Below, in pieces: positions 1 to 5,160 of a DNA stretch of 6,186 bases (the stretch's first letter is position 1; the number at the start of each line of letters is the position of its first letter). Made by a program: the position numbers and the translations under genes. This DNA comes from an uncultured Clostridia bacterium (GTDB lineage: Bacteria; Bacillota; Clostridia; Oscillospirales; CAG-272). The notes beneath the pieces are model-generated. The model did no database searches. It was not told the DNA's origin and saw nothing but the letters and a program-made list of their open reading frames with translations. Where the stretch lies: assembly GCA_904501765.1 (NCBI GenBank), contig CAJGCM010000127.1, positions 1 through 6,186 on the forward strand, in the 5' to 3' direction.

Positions 1-1
1 A

Positions 2-241
2 GGAATAGATGTGACCCTTGAAGCTATGGGGCTTGGAATCACCTCTATCCTTATGTGCATCTTCTCAGTCCACACCCTCATTATGATAGATAAGCTTACC
101 GTCTGGGGAGATGAGGAGGACGGCTCCGATCTTCTGGTTAAGAATGGAAGCTTCATATACTTCATTTGGACGATAATGTTCGCTTGGGCAATCCTTTTGG
201 CTAAGGACGTCTTGGGAACCTTTATCTATTTCCAGTTCTAA
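2..241 (+). CDS. MBOAT-family membrane O-acyltransferase, C-terminal fragment (5' end outside window)
   Basis: This is the last 79 codons of a gene that enters from the left edge; the frame is open to base 2 and ends with TAA at 239-241. The protein has two hydrophobic helices, roughly GLGITSILMCIFSVHTLIMI and SFIYFIWTIMFAWAILLAKD. It finishes with the sequence FIYFQF, which is typical of the C-terminus of AlgI/DltB-like MBOAT proteins in Clostridia. Family members sit in the cytoplasmic membrane and pass acyl groups to extracellular polysaccharides or teichoic acids, using a catalytic histidine that would lie upstream of this window. The gene ends 12 nt before an SGNH-type partner, which is the usual pairing and supports the call. 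The GTG at 11 is an internal codon, not a start: no ribosome binding site precedes it. The substrate cannot be told from this fragment. Confidence 0.8.
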   Translation, partial: GIDVTLEAMGLGITSILMCIFSVHTLIMIDKLTVWGDEEDGSDLLVKNGSFIYFIWTIMFAWAILLAKDVLGTFIYFQF

Positions 242-242
242 A

Positions 243-248
243 GGGGGG
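243..248 (+). promoter_or_regulatory. Ribosome binding site of the SGNH-LRR gene
   Basis: A run of six G residues lies five bases before the ATG at 254 and directly after the stop codon of the MBOAT gene. It is purine-rich but not a perfect AGGAGG. The short 12-nt gap and the lack of a visible promoter suggest that both genes are read from one transcript. Confidence 0.55.
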
Positions 249-253
249 CGTGT

Positions 254-1720
254 ATGAAAATATTAAAAATCATACTTGCGGCATTACTTGCCGTATTAGT
301 GATAATATCTCCCGTCGTTATGGTTTTTGCAGGAACTCTTGCAATCCCTGCCCAATATGACCACACCTTCCTCGGTGTCCTTGACGAAAAGTTTGACAGA
401 TTAACTACTCTGAAAGACGAGAAGGTCGTCGTAATAGGCGGATCCTCTGTGGCGTTCGGGCTTGATAGCCGACTGCTGGAGAGATATATGAACCGCCCCG
501 TCGTGAATTTCGGTCTTTATGCAGACTTAGGAACGAAGCTTATGCTTGACCTTTCCTTAGCGGGGGTTGGTGAGGGTGATATTGTGGTAATAGCACCCGA
601 GCTTGACCCGCAGACGATGTCAATGTATTTTAATTCAGAAAGAACCCTTCAGGCAATGGACGGAAGCTATCATATGATGGCGCACGTTGGCAGTGACAAT
701 ATATTCTCTCTGATAGGCGCAATGTTCGCTCACCTGGGCAGGAAAATTGAATGTCTGACCCAGGGCGCACCAAAGGTAGAGGGCGTGTATCAGGCGCAGA
801 ACTTCAATACCTACGGAGATATTATGTATACCCGTCCGGGCAACGTAATGGAGAACTACTACGACCGAAACAGCACAATAAGGCTTGACGAGAGCATAAT
901 TGACGGCGCCTTTGTAGAGTATTTGAATGATTACGTTAAAAAATGTGAGAGCAGAGGAGCGAAGGTTTATTTCTCCTTCTGTCCTATGAACCGTATGGCG
1001 TTGGCAAAGGATACCGACAGTGAGAGCATAGCAGCCTTTGAAGCATATCTTAAGAGGGAACTTGACTGTGAGCTTATCAGCTATGCGGACGATTACATTA
1101 TGGACGCAGGGTATTTTTACGACAGTAATTTCCATCTCAACGAAAAGGGCGCAAGGTACAGAACGCTTCTTCTTGCGAGGGACCTTCTTCTTGCCGTCGG
1201 CGAGCCGACTCTTATAACTACGCCTCTCCCCGAGCCGCCTGAGCTTGTGTCGGGTATGATTATGGTGGAAGGGTATGACGAAAATCAGAAATACTTTACC
1301 TATGAGGAAATGCCGAACGGCAATTATAAGATAACCGGTCTTACAAAGCTTGGTATGGAGCAAAAGGAATTGACAATACCTATTTCCATAAGCATTGGCG
1401 ACAGTAATTTCGGAGCGGCGGTAACCTCTGTTGGAGGCGGCGCATTTCGAGGCTCTGCCGCAACGAGGGTCAATATACCAAAGGGCTCGTACGTTGGGCT
1501 TATTGAAAATCTCGTCTTTGAAGGAAGCTCCGTAAAAGAGCTTTACGTAAATATCGTCGCACCCGATAAAATAAAACCGCCAAGCACCCAGGACGGCGGA
1601 TTCGGAAACAAAACGACTCTTACGGTTCACGTACCCGAAAATTCGGGATACGTAATAGATTATTTCTGGAGTGAGGTGCCGAAAAACGTGAACATTTCCG
1701 AGGATATATCCCGGGAATAA
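254..1720 (+). CDS. Membrane-anchored SGNH/AlgX-like acylation partner with C-terminal LRR_5 (BspA-type) domain
   Basis: A 488-residue exported protein, probably the extracytoplasmic partner of the upstream MBOAT in acylating a surface polymer. Residues 5-27 form one hydrophobic segment (signal anchor or signal peptide). Residues 58-310 look like an SGNH/DltD/AlgX-type domain. Block I is IGGSSVAFG, with Ser65 the likely nucleophile. VNFGLYADLG (84-93) resembles block II. YFYDSNFHLNEKG (287-299) resembles block V, with Asp290 and His294 as likely catalytic partners. After a proline-rich linker (about 323-330), residues 335-475 resemble the LRR_5/BspA repeats of gut Bacillota: a YKITGL segment, VTSVGGGAFRGS and VNIPKGSY, ending in a VPENSGYVIDYFW segment. 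The start is fixed by the G-rich ribosome binding site. In this family the SGNH part either transfers or removes acetyl groups; sequence alone does not decide which. The LRR part could bind a polymer or protein at the surface. Confidence is high for the SGNH-like fold, good for LRR_5 and low for the substrate. Confidence 0.82.
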   Translation: MKILKIILAALLAVLVIISPVVMVFAGTLAIPAQYDHTFLGVLDEKFDRLTTLKDEKVVVIGGSSVAFGLDSRLLERYMNRPVVNFGLYADLGTKLMLDLSLAGVGEGDIVVIAPELDPQTMSMYFNSERTLQAMDGSYHMMAHVGSDNIFSLIGAMFAHLGRKIECLTQGAPKVEGVYQAQNFNTYGDIMYTRPGNVMENYYDRNSTIRLDESIIDGAFVEYLNDYVKKCESRGAKVYFSFCPMNRMALAKDTDSESIAAFEAYLKRELDCELISYADDYIMDAGYFYDSNFHLNEKGARYRTLLLARDLLLAVGEPTLITTPLPEPPELVSGMIMVEGYDENQKYFTYEEMPNGNYKITGLTKLGMEQKELTIPISISIGDSNFGAAVTSVGGGAFRGSAATRVNIPKGSYVGLIENLVFEGSSVKELYVNIVAPDKIKPPSTQDGGFGNKTTLTVHVPENSGYVIDYFWSEVPKNVNISEDISRE

Positions 1721-1725
1721 ATAAG

Positions 1726-1759
1726 TTCTATTTGCGATAGCGTAGCTTCGCAAATAGAA
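1726..1759. repeat. Perfect 12-bp inverted repeat (hairpin) just after the SGNH-LRR gene
   Basis: TTCTATTTGCGA at 1726-1737 is matched without error by TCGCAAATAGAA at 1748-1759. The 10-base loop contains a further AGC/GCT pairing. No T-run follows it on the plus strand, so it is not itself a classic terminator there. It overlaps the left arm of the next hairpin by two bases. It may stabilise the 3' end of the upstream mRNA or be a copy of a dispersed palindromic repeat; the window holds only one copy. Confidence 0.8.
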
Positions 1760-1804
1760 AACACCCGAAATTTACGGATTTTACCGCAGTTTCGGGTGTT
1801 TTTT
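1758..1804. terminator. Rho-independent terminator, probably bidirectional, between convergent units
   Basis: The arms 1758-1770 (AAAACACCCGAAA) and 1790-1802 (TTTCGGGTGTTTT) pair perfectly over 13 bp. The 19-base loop holds a CGG/CCG inner pairing. Reading plus, the stem runs into TTTTTTCTTT. Reading minus, it runs into TTTTCTATTT. It lies between the plus-strand gene ending at 1720 and the minus-strand ylmH ending at 1847, so it can end transcription from both sides. Confidence 0.88.
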
Positions 1805-1846
1805 CTTTGATAAATTACATTTTTGCAGCGTTTTGCGTTCCGCAGA

Positions 1847-2605
1847 CTATACAAATAAATCTACCTCAATGTTCTTCTTTCCCTTTTTCGTTAGGGTTTC
1901 GTATCCGAGGTATATGAATCTTCCATAGCCTCTGACGCTGACTGTACTTCCCACTTTCGGGACCTTTGATTGATTCTCACAGAGCTTTCCGTCTATGAAT
2001 ATACATCGCTTTACAAAAAGCCGTGACGCCTCCTCTCTTGAAAGCGAGAAAACCTTTGCCACTACAGCGTCGACTCTCTCTCCGGAGGCTTGAATTTTTA
2101 CTCTCTTTGTTTTAAAAAGCTCCCCTTCAGGTAATTCTTCGCAATATTCGCACCTTACGTCGGTTCTTCGTATCCTTGATAGCGACTCTTTAACGTAATC
2201 GGCAATATCATCAGATGCGAAAAGATAGGCTGAGTCTTCGAGGATTACGATATCTCCGATTTTGCATCTTTCAATTCCCAACGCAAGTATTGAGCCTAAA
2301 TAGTCCCTGTGGGAAAGCTTCTCGGCGAATTTCGGTGAAAGAGGAGTGATTTCCAGAATTTTAATAGGAAAAGGCTCCTCGTATCCAAGCTCGGAGGGGT
2401 CGCCAAAGCGAATCATAACCCTCTCGCACCCATGAGTGCCACCGAAGGCGGTGCAGGGCACAGGACCAAGCTCTCGCTTTGCCTCCTCGAAAACCGACCT
2501 CTCCATAAGACCGAGAAAATCTGTAAAAATGTAATAGTGACAGCTTTGGCTTTTTCTACCAAGCTCAAGAAATCTTTTATATAAAAGCTCTTCTTCGCCT
2601 ATCAT
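1847..2605 (-). CDS. ylmH: YlmH-family S4-domain RNA-binding protein (ribosome-associated quality control)
   Basis: A 252-residue cytosolic protein, close to the usual YlmH length (B. subtilis YlmH is about 257). The N-terminal half carries the family signature HRDYLGSILALGIERCKIGDI at residues 99-119. Residues about 177-236 form an S4 RNA-binding fold (RVDAVVAKVFSLSREEASRLFVKRCIFIDGK, then VGSTVSVRGYGRFIY). YlmH proteins bind the large ribosomal subunit, and in B. subtilis the protein takes part in ribosome-associated quality control of stalled nascent chains, alongside or in place of the S4 protein RqcP. The ATG at 2605-2603 overlaps the stop of the parvulin gene as ATGA. No ribosome binding site of its own is visible, so translational coupling is likely. 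In many Bacillota ylmH sits in the sepF-ylmG-divIVA division cluster; here it does not. A CxxC (Cys152, Cys155) lies before the S4 domain; its meaning is unknown. Confidence 0.92.
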   Translation of the reverse strand: MIGEEELLYKRFLELGRKSQSCHYYIFTDFLGLMERSVFEEAKRELGPVPCTAFGGTHGCERVMIRFGDPSELGYEEPFPIKILEITPLSPKFAEKLSHRDYLGSILALGIERCKIGDIVILEDSAYLFASDDIADYVKESLSRIRRTDVRCEYCEELPEGELFKTKRVKIQASGERVDAVVAKVFSLSREEASRLFVKRCIFIDGKLCENQSKVPKVGSTVSVRGYGRFIYLGYETLTKKGKKNIEVDLFV

Positions 2606-3354
2606 ATCATTTTGTCGACAGGATACATAATTTTGAGCTGGTTTATTTTGCTCTCGTAAGCCTTTTTCTGCTTTTCCTGGGTGAGGGAAGCCATAATCGC
2701 ATCCTTAACCTCAGCAAATTCAATAGTGCTGCTCTCGTTCTTGGAGTTAAGCTTAATCAGGTGATAGCCGAATTGAGTTTTTACAGGCTCGGCGGTAATC
2801 TCTCCCGTCTCCATTTCAAAGACAGCCTTGTCAAATTCTGGAACCATCTGTCCCCTTGTGAAATCTCCGAGAGAGCCGCCGTTCGCAGAGGAGGGGCAGG
2901 AGGAGTATTCCTTAGCAGCTTCCTCAAAGGTCTTGCTTCCGGAGTTGATTTCGTCAAGTATTTCTTTTGCGCACTCCTCGGAGTCAACGAGAATGTGAGA
3001 TGCGTTAACGCTCTGTTCTGTGAGGAACTGCTCTTTGTTTTCATTGTAATAAGAAAGAGCATCCTCTTCCTTTGCGCGGGGAGCTGCTGCGATAACCTTT
3101 TCGGCTGCATAATTTGCGAGGAGCTTTTCCTTAAGCTCTGCAAGCTGAGCCTTGAAGTCTGCCTCAGCCTCAAGAAGGTTTCTTCTTGCGTCGAGCAGGA
3201 GGAGCTTTGTGTCGATAAGCTGATTAAGAATTATAGCTCTTCCCTCAGGGGTGTTGTAGCTTTGTCCGCGGCTACCGAGAGATGCGAGAAATTTTTCCAC
3301 GTCAGCCTCTGTTACGGGCATACCGCCAACTGTTGCGAGTATTTTGTTTTCCAT
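2602..3354 (-). CDS. Parvulin-type peptidyl-prolyl cis-trans isomerase, cytosolic
   Basis: A 250-residue PpiC/PrsA/SurA-like isomerase that speeds cis-trans switching of peptide bonds before proline. There is no signal peptide or lipobox (it begins MENKILATVGGMPVTEADVEKFL), so it should stay in the cytosol, unlike PrsA. Residues 1-110 are a helical SurA_N-like chaperone region, including NQLIDTKLLLLDARR. Residues about 115-205 are the parvulin domain. VNASHILV supplies His120; YSSCPSSANGGSLGDFTRGQMVPEF supplies Cys153, which aligns with the active-site cysteine 113 of human Pin1; FGYHLIKL supplies His198. A helical tail follows. It is the middle gene of a unit with rsmF and ylmH. It has an independent strong ribosome binding site and its last codons overlap ylmH by 4 nt. 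That neighbourhood fits a role with nascent or ribosome-linked proteins, but this is inference. Confidence 0.93.
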   Translation of the reverse strand: MENKILATVGGMPVTEADVEKFLASLGSRGQSYNTPEGRAIILNQLIDTKLLLLDARRNLLEAEADFKAQLAELKEKLLANYAAEKVIAAAPRAKEEDALSYYNENKEQFLTEQSVNASHILVDSEECAKEILDEINSGSKTFEEAAKEYSSCPSSANGGSLGDFTRGQMVPEFDKAVFEMETGEITAEPVKTQFGYHLIKLNSKNESSTIEFAEVKDAIMASLTQEKQKKAYESKINQLKIMYPVDKMI

Positions 3355-3471
3355 TTTTGTATATCTCCTTAAAATTTATTTTTCTTACAGTAAGGTTGTA
3401 AAAATGTGTTTGAAATAAATCCACTGACCCGTGTATTACTTACGGCAGGTTTTAATGTTAAATATCCTCTG
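3355..3471 (-). other. 117-bp gap between rsmF and the parvulin gene; weak possible internal promoter
   Basis: I see no gene and no convincing terminator here, so read-through from rsmF is expected. A TTAACA (3461-3456) and a TAATAC (3438-3433), 17 bp apart on the minus strand, could be a weak sigma-A promoter giving the parvulin-ylmH pair extra transcription. The -10 matches consensus at only three of six bases, so this is a low-confidence suggestion. Confidence 0.25.
3365..3370 (-). promoter_or_regulatory. Strong ribosome binding site of the parvulin gene
   Basis: On the minus strand AAGGAG lies ten bases before the ATG at 3354-3352, inside an AT-rich stretch with little chance of secondary structure. 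It supports high expression and fixes the start. Confidence 0.85.
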
Positions 3472-4842
3472 TCAGCCTCTGCGGATTCGCAGCCCCTTGG
3501 GGTAGTGGTTTTTTATTTTTCCTCCGCTTATCTTTCCTCCGCCCAAAGGTGCACCGCAGTAAAGAAGGGAGCAGAAGCCACCGCTTGCGTCCGGTGGCGC
3601 ATCAAGCTCCTCTCCTGCAAGGAAAAGGCGAGCTTTTTCATCGTTAAGCTCTATCCGTGTCATAAAAAGGTTGCCGTATGCGGAGAAAAACTGATGAGAA
3701 GGAACAAATGTCTTCCCCTTTATTTCTCCAAGCAGAACCCCTGCGGAGAACACGGAGTAGGGCGGAACTGCCTCCATATGCGGAGTGACGTATAGATTTT
3801 CGTTATACTTGAAGATTTTTCCTGAAGGAAGGGACGTAAGATGTTCCTTGAAAAATGTGTTTATCAGCGAAAGCTCATCTTTGGTAGGTTGCTTAGCCGA
3901 GCTTTTGAAGGAAGGTGCGTTTCTTTTTTCTCCATCTGCCTTTTGCATAAGAGCGATAAACTGCCCCTCTCCCTCTGATGCGTGGGGATAAAATCTTCTG
4001 CATTCCCTCATAGTGCAGAGTGAGTCGGATATTTCCACACCGTCTGAGGTAACAGCTCTTACTGCATCACTTACGGGTATCAGCTTAAAGTTTGGGTGAC
4101 TCCTTAGAAAAGCAGAAACCCTCTGTTCGTTCTCCTCGGTGGAATAGGTGCAGGTGGAATACAAGAGAAATCCACCGGGTGCTACCATATAAGACGCATT
4201 GTCGAGAATTTCCTCCTGCCTTGCTGCGCAAAGTTTGACCCCTGCCTCGCTCCATTCCTCGCTTATCTCCTCGCCCTTTCTGAACATACCCTCGCCGGAG
4301 CAGGGAGCGTCGGCAAGAACAAGGTCGAAATAGCCTGGATAAAGCCCCTTTAAAACCCCTGTGTCGAGGGATGTGACCGTGGCGTTCCTTATACCGAGGC
4401 GCTCAATATTGCCGACTAAAATTTTAGCCCTCTTCGGCACTATCTCGTTGCAAAGAATAAAGCCGTCCTCGCGTATCAGCGAGGCGAGCTGGGTGGATTT
4501 TCCACCGGGCGCAGCGCATAAATCCGCAATCCTCATACCAGCCTTAATCGGCGCAGCCGCTACGGTTGCCATAGCTCCGGGGTCCTGAATGTAAAATCTG
4601 CCGCTCATATGGTCGGGGGAGCTTCCAATTCCTTCAGAATCACCCTCTACGATAAAACCTCCGTCTTGGTATGATATTTTTCTTAGTGTCAGGGAGGTGC
4701 TGCTCAGAAAATCCGAAACAGAGGTTTTTATAGTATTAACTCTTAACCCTCTTACAGCGGGCTTCTGCATAGCTCTTGCAAAAGCCTCGTATTCGGAGCC
4801 GAGCAGGCTTTTCATTCGTTCTGTAAATTCCAGGGGCAGCAT
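3472..4842 (-). CDS. rsmF: RsmF/NOL1/NOP2/Sun-family 16S rRNA (cytosine-C5) methyltransferase
   Basis: A 456-residue S-adenosylmethionine-dependent enzyme predicted to make 5-methylcytosine in 16S rRNA. E. coli RsmF (479 aa) modifies C1407, and homologues in other bacteria can act on nearby cytosines too. Motif I is DLCAAPGGKS (107-116). NEIVPKRAKIL (132-142) contributes the acidic ribose contact. Motif IV is DAPCSGEGMF (178-187, Cys181, product release). Motif VI is YSTCTYSTEENE (228-239, Cys231, the attacking nucleophile). The C-terminal part has the RsmF-type region (LLGEIKGKTFVPSH) and ends NHYPKGLRIRRG, as in full-length members. I chose the ATG at 4842-4840 because GGAGGG lies just upstream. 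A GTG at 4878 would add 12 residues but has no ribosome binding site. It is the first gene of the minus-strand unit. The exact target base is not proven by sequence. Confidence 0.92.
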   Translation of the reverse strand: MLPLEFTERMKSLLGSEYEAFARAMQKPAVRGLRVNTIKTSVSDFLSSTSLTLRKISYQDGGFIVEGDSEGIGSSPDHMSGRFYIQDPGAMATVAAAPIKAGMRIADLCAAPGGKSTQLASLIREDGFILCNEIVPKRAKILVGNIERLGIRNATVTSLDTGVLKGLYPGYFDLVLADAPCSGEGMFRKGEEISEEWSEAGVKLCAARQEEILDNASYMVAPGGFLLYSTCTYSTEENEQRVSAFLRSHPNFKLIPVSDAVRAVTSDGVEISDSLCTMRECRRFYPHASEGEGQFIALMQKADGEKRNAPSFKSSAKQPTKDELSLINTFFKEHLTSLPSGKIFKYNENLYVTPHMEAVPPYSVFSAGVLLGEIKGKTFVPSHQFFSAYGNLFMTRIELNDEKARLFLAGEELDAPPDASGGFCSLLYCGAPLGGGKISGGKIKNHYPKGLRIRRG

Positions 4843-4846
4843 TTTT

Positions 4847-4852
4847 CCCTCC
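4847..4852 (-). promoter_or_regulatory. Ribosome binding site that decides the rsmF start
   Basis: On the minus strand GGAGGG is four bases before ATG 4842-4840. It lies inside the longer open frame that starts with GTG at 4878, and shows that the shorter protein is the likely real one. Confidence 0.85.
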
Positions 4853-4911
4853 GTTAGCCTTAAAATGATAAATCGCACTGTATAAATGCGGTTTTATTTC
4901 TTTCCTCGGAT

Positions 4912-4940
4912 AGTATAGCAGAAAATTTTGTATTTTTCAA
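4912..4940 (-). promoter_or_regulatory. Sigma-A promoter of the rsmF-parvulin-ylmH unit, extended -10
   Basis: On the minus strand TTGAAA (4940-4935) and TATACT (4917-4912) are 17 bp apart, and TGC directly before TATACT makes an extended -10. Transcription should start near 4905, leaving an untranslated leader of about 63 nt. It faces away from the plus-strand promoter of the ligase gene, with the two -35 boxes about 58 bp apart. Confidence 0.85.
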
Positions 4941-4998
4941 CAGAAACGCAAATAAAAAAGCCAATAATTGACTAAAAAGTAAAGTTGTCAATTTTATA

Positions 4999-5027
4999 TT
5001 GCAATTTTGTTCCAAAAGTGCTATAAT
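4999..5027 (+). promoter_or_regulatory. Sigma-A promoter of the AMP-binding ligase gene, perfect -10
   Basis: TTGCAA (4999-5004) and a perfect TATAAT (5022-5027) are 17 bp apart. TGC before the -10 gives an extended -10, as in the divergent promoter. The start point should be near 5034. This puts an untranslated leader of about 127 nt before the ATG at 5161. Confidence 0.87.
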
Positions 5028-5039
5028 TTAGTTGGAACA
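5008..5039. promoter_or_regulatory. 8-bp inverted repeat around the -10 box: candidate repressor operator
   Basis: TGTTCCAA at 5008-5015 and TTGGAACA at 5032-5039 are perfect reverse complements separated by 16 bp. The space between them contains the entire TATAAT, and the right arm covers the predicted start point. Only part of the repeat would be in the RNA, so it would act as DNA, most simply as the site of a dimeric repressor that blocks RNA polymerase. I do not recognise it as a FapR, FabT or other named operator, and no regulator gene is present in the window. Confidence 0.6.
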
Positions 5040-5160
5040 TAAAAAATATGTGCCAATTTAAGCTCTGCTCGGCGAAAGCCGAAGCCGGAAAACAGTGAGG
5101 TAGCGGCGCTTTTGTCACCCGCCTTTCCCGCTTGTTGGTATCCTGAAAGGAAAAAACATA
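5034..5160 (+). promoter_or_regulatory. Structured 5' leader of the ligase gene, riboswitch-like, class unknown
   Basis: The stretch between promoter and start codon is about 127 nt, and its core (5061-5135) is about 60% G+C within AT-rich DNA. Pairings read by eye: a closing helix 5051-5057 with 5134-5140 (7 bp, two G-U pairs); a hairpin 5069-5073 with 5078-5082 capped by GAAA; and a long arm with GGAAA 5087-5091 against TTTCC 5124-5128 and GTGA 5095-5098 against TCAC 5115-5118. Together these make a three-way junction ending just before the ribosome binding site. CCTTTC 5122-5127 could instead pair with GAAAGG 5145-5150 and hide that site. This arrangement suggests control of translation by a ligand or protein. 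I could not match it to a named riboswitch family. The pairings are seen; the function is inference. Confidence 0.5.
5146..5151 (+). promoter_or_regulatory. Ribosome binding site of the ligase gene, potentially masked
   Basis: AAAGGA lies nine bases before the ATG at 5161. It can be covered by TCCT at 5141-5144 in a small hairpin with a three-base loop, or more strongly by CCTTTC at 5122-5127, so access to it may be regulated. Confidence 0.7.

Noticed and set aside
11..241. A separate small membrane protein starting with GTG at 11
   Set aside because: The frame is open to the window edge, there is no ribosome binding site before 11, and the sequence matches the C-terminus of MBOAT proteins, so it is the end of a larger gene.
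635..1753. Long minus-strand open frame of 372 codons
   Set aside because: It lies antisense within the SGNH-LRR gene, which has clear domains, and its translation is rich in Cys, Arg and Tyr with no recognisable motif. It also starts within the hairpin region, with no ribosome binding site.
2761..3372. Plus-strand open frame opposite the parvulin gene
   Set aside because: Its translation is cysteine- and serine-rich with no family features, and the opposite strand encodes a full parvulin with its active-site residues.
3406..3795. Plus-strand open frame opposite the 3' end of rsmF
   Set aside because: It overlaps the conserved RsmF C-terminus on the other strand, and has no ribosome binding site or recognisable domain.
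4843..4878. A 12-residue N-terminal extension of RsmF from GTG at 4878
   Set aside because: No ribosome binding site precedes the GTG, while GGAGGG lies inside this stretch at the right distance from ATG 4842.
5071..5106. Resemblance to a c-di-GMP-I (GEMM) riboswitch
   Set aside because: CGAAAGCC and AGGTAGCGG recall parts of the GEMM consensus, but the GGCAAACC element and its helix are missing and the spacing is wrong. I treat the likeness as chance unless a covariance-model search says otherwise.
5141..5151. Small hairpin TCCTGAAAGGA as the main regulator of the ligase gene
   Set aside because: Four base pairs with a three-base loop are too weak to hide a ribosome binding site alone; pairing with 5122-5127 is the stronger candidate.
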